This document shows positions 40,405-50,600 of a stretch of 64,000 bases of DNA, piece by piece; the first letter of the stretch is position 1, and every line of letters begins with the position of its first letter. Position numbers and translations under genes: made by a program. Location: NCBI GenBank assembly GCA_965207915.1, contig OZ242304.1, forward strand, positions 372,001 through 436,000, given 5' to 3'. The DNA is from VXNJ01 sp009840625 (lineage in GTDB: Bacteria; Chloroflexota; UBA11872; VXNJ01). The notes beneath the pieces were generated by a model. The model saw nothing but the letters and a program-made list of their open reading frames with translations. It was not told the DNA's origin and ran no database searches.

Positions 40405-41238
40405 TTAACGCCGCGTCCGGCGCCGGCGCAGGATCAATTTGTCGCTGCGGCGTTTGCCGATTCTGGTTTTGCGCCCCAGCGCCGAGCGACCCCAAGGAGT
40501 CTTGGGAGGCATCCCGGTGGGCGCTTTGCCTTCGCCGCCGCCGTGCGGATGGTCTTTGGGGTTCATCGCCGACCCGCGCACGCTCGGTCGGCGCCCCCGG
40601 TGGCGGGAACGTCCGGCTTTGCCCAGCGACTGGTTCGAGTGATCCTCGTTGCCAGAGCGACCAATTGTCGCAAAACAGGCGCCGCTGACCATTCGCATCT
40701 CACCGGACGGCATGCGCAACGTCGCCATGCCGCGATCCTTGGCCAGGACCTGCAGGTAGGACCCGGCCGCACGCGCCAATTGGGCGCCCCGGCCGGGGGT
40801 CAATTCGACGCAATGGACCACGGTACCGTCCGGAATGTCCTGCAACGCCAGGGCGTTGCCCACGGTCAAGGCAGAACCGGGTCCGGACTGGACGGTGGAA
40901 CCCAGGGCCAACCCGGACGGCGCGACGATATAGCGTTTTTCGCCGTCGGCGTAGTGGAGCAGCGCCAAACGCGCCGATCGGTTCGGATCGTATTCGATCT
41001 GGGCGACCTTGGCCGGCACGCCCCATTTGTCACGCTTCCAATCGACCTGGCGCAGCTTGCGCTTGTGGCCGCCGCCCTGGTGGCGCACCGTGACCCGGCC
41101 CTGATTGTTGCGGCCGGCGCGCGATTTGCGCGGGCGGGTGAGTTTTTTCTCCGGCCGGCGGCGCGTGATGTCGGAAGAGTCGACCGAGACGTATTCGCGC
41201 CGCCCCGGCGAGGTCGGTCTGTAAGTCTTTACCGGCAT
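40405..41238 (-). CDS. rplB: Ribosomal protein L2
   Basis: 277 residues; needed for subunit association and peptidyl transfer. KTYRPTSPGRREYVSVD start, VAQIEYDPNRSARLALLHYADGEKRYI, NALALQDIPDGTVVHCVELTPGRGAQLARAAGSY (in pieces), and NPKDHPHGGGEGKAPTGMPP with the conserved His of the peptidyl-transferase loop. C-terminus KRRSDKLILRRRRTRR. Confidence 0.97.
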   Translation of the reverse strand: MPVKTYRPTSPGRREYVSVDSSDITRRRPEKKLTRPRKSRAGRNNQGRVTVRHQGGGHKRKLRQVDWKRDKWGVPAKVAQIEYDPNRSARLALLHYADGEKRYIVAPSGLALGSTVQSGPGSALTVGNALALQDIPDGTVVHCVELTPGRGAQLARAAGSYLQVLAKDRGMATLRMPSGEMRMVSGACFATIGRSGNEDHSNQSLGKAGRSRHRGRRPSVRGSAMNPKDHPHGGGEGKAPTGMPPKTPWGRSALGRKTRIGKRRSDKLILRRRRTRR

Positions 41239-41260
41239 GTCTGTTCGCCCGAATCCTCGA

Positions 41261-41542
41261 TCAGGCGCCGAACACGTCGATGCGGTCGTCGGGGCCCAGG
41301 GTCACGATCGCTTTCTTCCAGTCCGACGTGCGGCCGGTATGGCGACCGAAACGCCGGCTGCGGCCGCGCTGTGAAATCACGTTGACTTTGACAACCTTGA
41401 CTTCGAACATGCGTTCGACTGCTTCGCGAATCTGAATCTTGTTGGCCGATCGATCGACCTTGAAGACATATTTGTTTTCTTCGGCCAGGTAGGTCGATTT
41501 CTCGGTCACTATGGGAGCGATCAGCACGCTGGCGGCGTCCAT
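41261..41542 (-). CDS. rplW: Ribosomal protein L23
   Basis: 93 residues; docking site for trigger factor and SRP at the tunnel exit. SVLIAPIVTEKSTYLAEENKYVFKVDRSANKIQIREAVE (in pieces), VKVVKVNVISQRGRSRRFGR and WKKAIVTL are family motifs. 3 nt after rplD. Confidence 0.95.
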   Translation of the reverse strand: MDAASVLIAPIVTEKSTYLAEENKYVFKVDRSANKIQIREAVERMFEVKVVKVNVISQRGRSRRFGRHTGRTSDWKKAIVTLGPDDRIDVFGA

Positions 41543-41545
41543 CGC

Positions 41546-42199
41546 TCAGCCGCTCCGGTCAACCAGCGTCGCCACCGCGTCAGCGGAAACGACCAGCGTG
41601 TCAGACACCAGCACGTCGTAAGTGGATAGGGTGTCGGCGCGGGCAACATCCACGTGCGGGATGTTGGCGGAAGACCGCAACAACGATTGCTGCGGGTCGC
41701 TGTCCACGAGGAGGACGCGCCCGCTGCCGGAAAGCCCGGCCTCTTTGAGCCAGGTGGCCCGGGTACGGGTCTTGCCGTCACCCAGATCAATCGGATCGGC
41801 CCCGCGGATGCTCCCGGATCGCGCCTTGAGCGCCAGTGCCTGAACGAACGCGCTTCGTCGTTCGCGTCGCGAGAGCTGGCGGGATTTCTTCAGGGGCTTG
41901 GGCGCGAACGCCAGGCCGCCACCGCGCCAGATCGGCGATCTGATTGATCCGTGGCGGGCCCGGCCGGTGCCCTTTTGGCGCCATGGTTTGCGTCCGCCGC
42001 CGCGGACCTCAGACCTCAGCAGCGTGGACCGGTTGCCTTCGGCCGAATTCAGATGGTGGTCGGCGACCGCGCGTTTGAGAAGGTACTGGTTGATCTCGCA
42101 GTCGAACCAGGCCTGGGGCAATTCGAGCTTGGCTCTTTTCTTCCGGCCATTTGCCCCGATGACCGGGATACGGGTAGTGGCCGCGGGTTCCGAAGCCAT
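41546..42199 (-). CDS. rplD: Ribosomal protein L4
   Basis: 217 residues. The tunnel loop RGGGRKPWRQKGTGRARHGSIRSPIWRGGGLAFAPKP (in pieces) is intact, followed by LSRRERRSAFVQALALKA. N-terminal 20 residues are longer than usual. In E. coli L4 also represses the S10 operon; an equivalent leader before rpsJ was not seen (only 33 nt from tuf). Confidence 0.95.
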   Translation of the reverse strand: MASEPAATTRIPVIGANGRKKRAKLELPQAWFDCEINQYLLKRAVADHHLNSAEGNRSTLLRSEVRGGGRKPWRQKGTGRARHGSIRSPIWRGGGLAFAPKPLKKSRQLSRRERRSAFVQALALKARSGSIRGADPIDLGDGKTRTRATWLKEAGLSGSGRVLLVDSDPQQSLLRSSANIPHVDVARADTLSTYDVLVSDTLVVSADAVATLVDRSG

Positions 42200-42203
42200 T
42201 CCG

Positions 42204-42830
42204 TTAGCTGACCTTCTCGATCGCCAGCAGCGAGCCGTTTGGCCCGGGAACCGCGCCCGAAAGCAACAGCAGGTTGCGCTCGGGATCGACCCGTACGACC
42301 TTTACTCGTGAAAGCGTCGTGCGCTGCCCGCCGGAGCGACCGGCCATCTTTTTGCCCTTGAAAACCCTGCCCGGGTCCGTGCCCGCCCCGATCGAGCCAG
42401 GTGCCCTTTCGCGATCGGACTGACCATGCGTGCGGCGGCCTCCGCGGAAGCCGTGCCGCTTCATTACGCCGGTGAATCCGCGCCCCTTGCTGGTGCCGAC
42501 GACTTTCACGCGCCGCGCATCAGAGAGCACCGAGACCGTTATTTCCTGGCCCCGTTCGACGTCTTCAAGGTCATCGGACGATGCCCGGAATTCGCGAAGG
42601 TGGTTGAACGCGCCCAGTCCCTCGAGGTGTCCCAGCTCGGGATTGCTCAGCTTCTGTTCGCGGGTCGCCCCGTAAGCCAGCTGGGCGGCATCGTAGCCGT
42701 CTGACTCGCGCGACTTGACCTGGGAGACCACGCACGGACCGGCGCTGATAACCGTGACCGGCACATAGCGGCCGTCGTCATCGTAGACGTGCGACATGCC
42801 CAGCTTGGTTCCGAGCAATGCGGCGATCAT
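42204..42830 (-). CDS. rplC: Ribosomal protein L3
   Basis: 208 residues; early-assembly protein reaching the peptidyl-transferase centre. ALLGTKLGMSHVYDDDGRYVPVTVISAGPCVV (in pieces), GTSKGRGFTGVMKRHGFRGGRRTHGQSDRERAPGSIGAGTDPGRVFKGKKMAG (in pieces) match the family. 7 nt after rpsJ, 4 nt before rplD. Confidence 0.96.
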   Translation of the reverse strand: MIAALLGTKLGMSHVYDDDGRYVPVTVISAGPCVVSQVKSRESDGYDAAQLAYGATREQKLSNPELGHLEGLGAFNHLREFRASSDDLEDVERGQEITVSVLSDARRVKVVGTSKGRGFTGVMKRHGFRGGRRTHGQSDRERAPGSIGAGTDPGRVFKGKKMAGRSGGQRTTLSRVKVVRVDPERNLLLLSGAVPGPNGSLLAIEKVS

Positions 42831-42837
42831 GACCGGA

Positions 42838-43200
42838 TCAGGATTTCATTTCGATGTCCACCCCGGCCGGCAGATCCAGGCTCAGGAGGGCGTCCATCGT
42901 TTCTTGATTGGGGTCGGAAACGAATATGACCCGGCGGTGGGTGCGCATCTCGAATTGCTCGCGCGAGTCCTTGTCGATGAACGGCGAGCGAATCACCGTC
43001 CACTTGTTCTTCTTGGTGGGCAGTGGGACCGCGGTCACGGTCGCGCCGCTGCGCCGAACGCTGTCCAGGATCCGGCGGACCGACTGGTCCAGGATGCGGT
43101 GATCGTAGGCGTTGAGCCTGATCCGGAAGCGCTGGCGCCGCGGCCGGCCGCGGCGACGGGTGCGCGTCCGGCGCCTGGTACGACTCGAACGCTCCGCCAC
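42838..43200 (-). CDS. rpsJ: Ribosomal protein S10 with Arg-rich N-terminal extension
   Basis: 120 residues from a GTG at 43200. The core starts at about residue 24: RFRIRLNAYDHRILDQSVRRI, VPLPTKKNKWTVIRSPFIDKDSREQFEMRTHRRVI (in pieces), and DLPAGVDIEMKS. The first 23 residues are an Arg/Thr-rich extension (SSRTRRRTRTRRRGRPRRQ) absent from standard 102-residue S10; AGG about 6 nt upstream supports this start. 33 nt from tuf. Confidence 0.95.
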   Translation of the reverse strand: MAERSSRTRRRTRTRRRGRPRRQRFRIRLNAYDHRILDQSVRRILDSVRRSGATVTAVPLPTKKNKWTVIRSPFIDKDSREQFEMRTHRRVIFVSDPNQETMDALLSLDLPAGVDIEMKS

Positions 43201-43233
43201 CTTGACCTGCCTGCTGTCTGTCTGTGTTCGCGC

Positions 43234-44436
<1,203 letters not shown>

Positions 44437-44487
44437 TAGTTTTCTGCCCCTCGGAGCATTAATGCGGTGTTGCTAAGAAACGATGGT

Positions 44488-44503
44488 AGCCAATTGCTTG
44501 GCT
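44488..44503 (-). terminator. Small hairpin between fusA and tuf
   Basis: On the minus strand AGCCAA-GCAA-TTGGCT: a perfect 6-bp stem closed by a GNRA-type GCAA loop, followed by a moderately T-rich ATCGTTTCTT. About 25 nt after the fusA stop. Could be a weak attenuator that tunes tuf relative to fusA, or an mRNA-processing element; no strong U-run. Confidence 0.35.
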
Positions 44504-44525
44504 GTTTAAACAAAGTCGACCGTTG

Positions 44526-46583
44526 TCACGCGCGGCTCCCCGCAAGCGAGGACGCGTTGGTCGGTTCGTAACGGGCAAACTCCATCGAAAACGTCCCTCT
44601 CCCCTGGGTTTGGGAGCGGAGTTCGCTGGCGTAACCAAACATCCCCGCCAACGGGACTTCGGCCTCTATCAGGACCTCCGACCCGTCGCTGTCGGCCCTG
44701 CGGATATTGCCCCGCTTGGCCGCCAGGTTTCCGATGATTTCCCCCATATACGTATCCGGCGCGCGGATTTCCAGTTCCATGATTGGTTCGAGTGCCACCG
44801 CGGAGGCGCGTTCGAATGCGTCGCGCACGGCCATTGCGGCAGCGATGCGAAAAGCGATCTCTGATGAGTCAACCACGTGATACGACCCGTCAATGACTCT
44901 GGTGTGTACACCGGTCATCGGGTAGCCGTGCGGTCCCTCGGTCATGGCGTCGCCGACGCCCTGCTCCACAGCGGCCATGAATTCTAAGGGAATCGTGCCG
45001 CCGACGATCCTGCTTTCGAAGGAATTTTCCACTCCGTCTTCGGTGGGTTCCACTTCGAGAACGACATGCCCGAATTGGCCCCGCCCGCCACTCTGGCGAA
45101 CGAATTTACCCACCCCGGTCGCGGCCCGTCGAATGGTCTCCCGATAGGCAACTTGCGGCGCCCCGACCGACGAACGCACCGCGAATTCGCGCAACAGGCG
45201 GTCGACGATTACCTCGAGATGTAACTCGCCCATTCCGGCGATCAGGGTCTGCCCGGTCTCGATATCGGATGTGACCCTGAATGTCGGGTCTTCGTCGGCG
45301 AGACGGACCAGCGCGGCTCCCAGCTTGTCCTGGTCGGCGCGCGAGGCCGGTTCGACCGCGACCTTGACCACCGGCTCCGGAAAGTTGATCGATTCCAGCA
45401 GCAGCGGCTGATTCTGGTTGCAGATCGTATCGCCGGTGAAAGTGTCCTTGAGGCCGATGATGGCACCGATTTCGCCTGCGCCAAGTCCCTCGTCTAGTTG
45501 TTCGCGTTTGTCGGCATGCATGCGCAGGATCCGGCCCACGCGCTCGCGCTTGCGGCGGGTCGTGTTGTAGATGTAACTGCCCGGCTTGATCCGGCCCGAA
45601 TAGAGGCGGACGTAGGTCAGTCGTCCGGCGAAGGGATCGGTCGTTACCTTGAACGCCAGTCCCGCCGGCGGCGCGTCGTCTTCCGGTGGGCACCGCACGT
45701 CGGCGCCCGTCTTGGGGTGGGTGCCGCTGATAACCGGTACGTCCAACGGAGAGGGCAGGTAATCGACGATCGAGTCGATGACCGCCTCTATCCCCTTGTT
45801 GCGCAGGGCCGATCCACAAAGGACGGGAATGGCGGTGTTGGCCACTGTTATGCGGCGCAGCGCGTCGGAGAGATCCTGATTGGAAATCGGGTCGTTCTCG
45901 AGGAACTTTTCGGCTATGTCTGTGTCGAAGTCGGCAATTTCCTCGATCATGTGCTCACGGGCCGCACGCGCCTTGCTCACGAGCTCCGGCTCGATCTCGC
46001 TTATCCGGACGTGGTCGAGACCATCGTCTATGAAATTGCGCTGGTTGAACGCGACCAGATCGACCACGCCCCGGAATTCGTCCTCGCGGCCGACCGGCAT
46101 TTGGCAGCGGATTGGAATCGCGTTGAGGCGGGCGCGGATCATCTCGACGGTACGCTCCAGGCTGGCGCCGCGGCGGTCCATCTTGTTGACCAGGGCAACC
46201 CGGGGAACCGAATATTTGTCGGCCTGACGCCACACCGTCTCGGTCTGCGGCTGGACGCCGGCGACCGCATCCAGAACCACCACCCCGCCGTCCAGGACGC
46301 GCAGCGAACGTTCGACTTCGGCAGTGAAGTCCACGTGGCCGGGCGTGTCGATGATGTTGATGGTGTGGTCGCGCCATTGGCAGGTGGTGGCGGCCGCGGT
46401 TATTGTTATGCCGCGTTCGCGCTCCTGCACCATCCAATCCATCGTCGCCGCACCTTCGTGAACTTCGCCGGTGCGGTGAATCCGGCCGGTGTACAGCAGG
46501 ATGCGTTCGGTGACCGTGGTCTTACCGGCATCGATGTGGGCAATGATGCCAATGTTGCGGGTGCGGGCAAGTCGAGCCGACAT
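44526..46583 (-). CDS. fusA: Elongation factor G (main copy)
   Basis: 685 residues, catalyses ribosomal translocation and, with RRF, recycling. G1 AHIDAGKTT, G2 RERGITITAAAT, G3 DTPGHVDFT with the catalytic His, G4 NKMD. Domain II, III (MGELHLEVIVDRL) and IV (GKFVRQSGGRGQFGHVVLEVEP region, GVHTRVIDGSYHVVDSSEIAF) are complete. All catalytic motifs are canonical, in contrast to the paralogue at 9.6 kb. 46 nt from rpsG. Confidence 0.98.
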   Translation of the reverse strand: MSARLARTRNIGIIAHIDAGKTTVTERILLYTGRIHRTGEVHEGAATMDWMVQERERGITITAAATTCQWRDHTINIIDTPGHVDFTAEVERSLRVLDGGVVVLDAVAGVQPQTETVWRQADKYSVPRVALVNKMDRRGASLERTVEMIRARLNAIPIRCQMPVGREDEFRGVVDLVAFNQRNFIDDGLDHVRISEIEPELVSKARAAREHMIEEIADFDTDIAEKFLENDPISNQDLSDALRRITVANTAIPVLCGSALRNKGIEAVIDSIVDYLPSPLDVPVISGTHPKTGADVRCPPEDDAPPAGLAFKVTTDPFAGRLTYVRLYSGRIKPGSYIYNTTRRKRERVGRILRMHADKREQLDEGLGAGEIGAIIGLKDTFTGDTICNQNQPLLLESINFPEPVVKVAVEPASRADQDKLGAALVRLADEDPTFRVTSDIETGQTLIAGMGELHLEVIVDRLLREFAVRSSVGAPQVAYRETIRRAATGVGKFVRQSGGRGQFGHVVLEVEPTEDGVENSFESRIVGGTIPLEFMAAVEQGVGDAMTEGPHGYPMTGVHTRVIDGSYHVVDSSEIAFRIAAAMAVRDAFERASAVALEPIMELEIRAPDTYMGEIIGNLAAKRGNIRRADSDGSEVLIEAEVPLAGMFGYASELRSQTQGRGTFSMEFARYEPTNASSLAGSRA

Positions 46584-46629
46584 GAAAAGGACCTGGCGAA
46601 GTTATGGGTTGGTTGCGGACTGCGAAGCT

Positions 46630-47100
46630 CTACCAGCGGTAGTGCGCAAACGCCTTGTTGGCTTCGGCCATCCGATGGCTTTCTTCGCGGCGGCGCACTG
46701 CCTGGCCCTCGTGCCGGTAGGCGTCGAGGATCTCACCGGCCAGGCGACGGACCATTGTTTTTTCGCCGCGGCGGCGGGCGGCCTGAACCAGCCAGCGGGT
46801 GGCCAGAGAGAACCGGCGTTCGCCGCGGATCTCGATGGGTACTTGGTAAGTGGCCCCGCCGACTCGGCGCGGCCGGACCTCGAGTTGCGGCGTGGCGTTG
46901 CGCAACGCCTGCTCGAAAATTTCAATCGGATTCTGGTTGACCCGTTCTTCAATCAGGTCAAACGCGTCATAGAGCAGGCGCCGGGCCAAGCTCTTCTTAC
47001 CCCGAGTCATCAGCACGTTGATGAAGCGGGATACCGAGCGGTTGCCGAATTTGGGATCCGGCAAAACAGGGCGGCGGGCGGGTCGGTTACGGCGGGGCAT
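46630..47100 (-). CDS. rpsG: Ribosomal protein S7
   Basis: 156 residues, primary binder of the 16S 3' domain. MPRRNRPARRPVLPDPKFGNRSVSRFINVLMTRGKKSLARRLLYDAF (in pieces), GGATYQVPIEIRGERR, RWLVQAARRRGEKTMVRRLAGEI (in pieces), HRMAEANKAFAHYRW end. In E. coli S7 represses the str operon. 29 nt from rpsL. Confidence 0.97.
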   Translation of the reverse strand: MPRRNRPARRPVLPDPKFGNRSVSRFINVLMTRGKKSLARRLLYDAFDLIEERVNQNPIEIFEQALRNATPQLEVRPRRVGGATYQVPIEIRGERRFSLATRWLVQAARRRGEKTMVRRLAGEILDAYRHEGQAVRRREESHRMAEANKAFAHYRW

Positions 47101-47129
47101 CTCGAAGGCTTACTGCGACGGCGGTTCGA

Positions 47130-47546
47130 TTAATGGGCGTCCCGCTTGGACCCGTACTTGGATCGTCCCTGGCGGCGATTCTCGACGCCGGTGGCGTCGT
47201 AGGCGCCCCGGACGATGTGGTATCGGACCCCCGGCAGGTCGCGCACACGCCCGCCGCGGACAAGCACGACTGAGTGCTCTTGCAGGGTGTGGCCTTCGCC
47301 CGGAATGTAAGCCAGCAGCTCCATTCCGTTCGAGAGTCTGACTCGCGCAACTTTGCGCAGCGCGGAATTGGGTTTCTTGGGCGTGACCGTGCGCACCTGC
47401 ACGCACACGCCGCGCTTCTGCGGAGCCCCTCCGGTGCGAATGAGGCGTCGCTGGTTCGAGTTATAGGAGTAGTGCAACGCCGGCGTCGTCACCTTGCGGC
47501 GAGGGCTGCGGCGCCCTTTGCGAACCAGTTGGTTAATCGTGGGCAC
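47130..47546 (-). CDS. rpsL: Ribosomal protein S12, Arg at the E. coli Lys88 position
   Basis: Decoding-centre protein controlling fidelity. 138 residues, with about 15 more than E. coli between the N-terminal tail and PQKRGVC (segment around HYSYNSNQRRLIRTGG), a feature seen in several deep-branching phyla. The TPKKPNSALRK loop (E. coli Lys43 region) is unchanged. The second loop reads RGGRVRDLPGVRYH where most bacteria have RGGRVKDLPG: residue 102 is Arg (codon CGC at 47241-47243). In E. coli and Mycobacterium, Lys88Arg gives streptomycin resistance. First gene after a candidate extended -10 promoter. Confidence 0.97.
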   Translation of the reverse strand: MPTINQLVRKGRRSPRRKVTTPALHYSYNSNQRRLIRTGGAPQKRGVCVQVRTVTPKKPNSALRKVARVRLSNGMELLAYIPGEGHTLQEHSVVLVRGGRVRDLPGVRYHIVRGAYDATGVENRRQGRSKYGSKRDAH

Positions 47547-47626
47547 AGCTATTCCGGGGCGAGGGACGGGGAACTTGATGACGGCTGTGCAAACCGCCTG
47601 CCGGACCCGGTGGGCGAGGCAAGCAG

Positions 47627-47635
47627 AGTATAGCA
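47627..47635 (-). promoter_or_regulatory. Extended -10 promoter upstream of rpsL
   Basis: The minus strand reads TGC-TATACT, a TGn extended -10 box, in the 117-nt gap between rpoC and rpsL, 80 nt before the rpsL start. No good -35, as is common with extended -10 promoters. Resembles the TGC-TAAAAT before rpoB. Confidence 0.5.
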
Positions 47636-47663
47636 GCCATCCAGGCCGATTCCGGGGAGCCGG

Positions 47664-50600
47664 TCAGGAGTACGGGTAGTCCGCGAAGCCGTCTTCAAAT
47701 CCGTCCGCGCCCTCCATCTGGGTGGAGGCTTGCCAGCGCTCCTCCTCCAGGCGTTGCAGCTCTTCGAGTTGCCGCTTGAGCTCCTCGCGCTCCTCGCGGC
47801 GCGCGTTGATTCGCGCCACCACTTTGGCCGCACCGGTGAGCTCGTCATTGGAGCCGGCCGGCGCGAAGCGGTGGAAGTAGCCAGTCCCCGCCGGGATCAG
47901 CTTGCCGACAATCACGTTTTCCTTGAGCCCGACCAGGCTGTCGCGGGCACCTTCAAGGGCGGATTCGGTAAGGACCCGCGTGGTGTCCTGGAACGAGGCG
48001 GCCGACAGGAAACTGTCGGAGTACAGCGAAGCCTTGGTAACACCCAGCAGCACCCGTTCGCCGGTGGCCGGCTCGGCCGACAGTGAATTTACGCGGTTGA
48101 ATTCGCGCGCATCGACGTATTCGTCGGGCAGCAGCACGGTGTCGCCCGGGGTGAGCACCTTGACCCTTCGCAGCATCTGCTTGATTACCAATTCAACGTG
48201 CTTGTCGTGGACAGGGACGCCGACTACCGAGTAAACGCCTTGGATTTCGGCCAGCAGGTATTGCTCGACCTTGCTGAGGCTCTCGCTCTCGGAGGTTCCA
48301 GCCAGACGCAGGATGTCGTGCGGATTGAGCGGGCCTTCGGTCAACTGGGTGCCGCGCTCGACGCGGGACCCGTCGTCAACCATCACTCGGGTTGTTACCG
48401 GGACCGCATATCGGATCGATTCATGCAGGATGATCTTGCCCTCGACCATTTCCAACTGGCCCGAAACCGGAGCCAGCAGGTAGTCCTCGGCGCTCTGCCG
48501 CTTGGCGATTCGCGTTCCCTGCTTTACCACGCCGCCGGATTTGCCCAGCGCGCGGTATTCGTCGCCAAGTTCTATTTCGTGCTGCTGCACGAGCTCAAGG
48601 GTGACGCCGTCGTCGGACCGTTTGACCGACACGACGCCGCCAAAGTCGGCGATCACGGCCTGGCCGCGTGGGGTGCGGGCCTCGAAGAGCTCCTCGACCC
48701 GCGGCAGGCCACGAGTGATGTCCTCCTCGCGGAAAGTTCCGCCGGTGTGGAAGGTGCGCATCGTCAGCTGGGTGGCGGGTTCGCCAATTGACTGGGCGGC
48801 GATGATGCCCACCGCGGTACCCAATTCGACCGGTTCGTGCCGGGCCAGGTCAAATCCGTAGCAGGACTGACAGATTCCGTTCTGGGCCTCGCACTTCATG
48901 ACCGAGCGGACATGGACTTCATCAAATTTGAATCTTTCGATCAGCTCCATCAGCTCGAGGTTGATGACTCGGCCGGCGTCGGCCAGGATTTCTCCGGTTT
49001 CCGGATCCACGAGCGGCGCCGCCAGAGTGCGCGAGTAAACCCGTTCTGGCAGGTCCTTGCCAAACAACTGCGAATCGGAAGCGCGAACCGGGATCGAACG
49101 TTCGGTTCCACAATCGTGCTCGGCGATGATCAGGTCCTGGCAGACGTCGACCAAGCGCCGGGTCAGGTACCCGGAGTCGGCGGTGCGCAACGCGGTATCA
49201 GCCAGTCCCTTGCGCGCGCCGTGGGTGGATATGAAGTATTCGAAGACTGAGAGTCCCTCGCGGAAGTTGGCGCGGACCGGCATTTCGATGACCCGACCGC
49301 CCGGATCGGACATCAGCCCGCGCATGCCGGCAATCTGTCTGATCTGGTCGAAATTGCCCTTGGCCGCCCCGGAAGCGCCCATCAGGTAGACCGAATCGCG
49401 CTTGTCGAGGCACTCCTCGACCTCGGCCGACACCCGCTGGGTGGCTTCGGCCCAGTGCTTGACGTGCAACCGGTACCGTTCGTCCTCGGTCAGCAGGCCG
49501 TCTTCGAACTGCTCGGAGATCTCCCCGACGAGCTCTTCGGTCTCGGTCAGGATCTGCGGTTTGTCGGGCGGAATCGTAAGGTCCGACAGCGCCATCGTCA
49601 CCCCGGACCGGGTAGCCCAATGGAAACCGGTCGACATGACTTGGTCGCCCACCTGGGCGCAAACGGCGGTGCCGTAATCGGAATAGACGTCGTTGATCAG
49701 CTGCTTGAGCGCACCTTTGTCCATGACCTTGCCGTAGGGGCGCATCGGAACCGGCAGGATCCGATCGAATATCACCCGGCCGACGGTCGTCTCGTAGAGC
49801 GATCCCTCGGGTTGTTCATCGCCGACCCCGACTTCGTCGGAATTGGCGCGCAGGCGGATCGGGGTGTGCAGCTGCACCAGGCCCGACTCGTAGGCGTGCA
49901 GGGCCTCGTCCTGGCCGGTGAACGTGCGAAGTTCGTTGGGGTCGGCGACCGCTTCGGGTTCCAGGGTCAGGTAGTAGCAGCCCAGGATCATGTCCTTGGT
50001 GGGCGAAATCACCGGCGAGCCGTCGGCCGGCGAGAGCAGGTTCTGCGAACTGAGCATGAGTTCGCGGGCCTCTTCCTGGGCGATCTCAGAGAGCGGTACG
50101 TGAACCGCCATCTGGTCACCGTCGAAGTCGGCGTTGTAAGCAAAGCAGACCAGGGGATGAATGCGGATCGCGCCGCCGTGGACCAGGCGGATTCGGAACG
50201 CCTGGATTCCCAGGCGGTGCAGCGTCGGAGCCCGATTGAGCATGATCGGGTGTTCGCGGGTCACGTCTTCCAGGATGTCCCAGACTTCCGGGTCGACCCG
50301 CTCGACGATCCGCTTGGCGCTCTTGATGTTCGAGGCGATTCCGCGCATAACCAGCTGCTGCATTACGAACGGCTTGAACAGCTCCAGCGCCATGCCGGAA
50401 GGCAATCCGCATTCGTCCAGGGCCAATTCGGGACCGACCACGATGACCGATCGACCGGAATAGTCGACTCGCTTGCCCAGCAGGTTCTGGCGGAACCGTC
50501 CTTGCTTGCCGCGAAGCAGGTCGGAAAGGCTCTTGTACATGTGCTGCGAGGAGCTCTGCGCCGGGCGGCCGCGTCGGCCGTTGTCGATCAGCGCGTCGAC

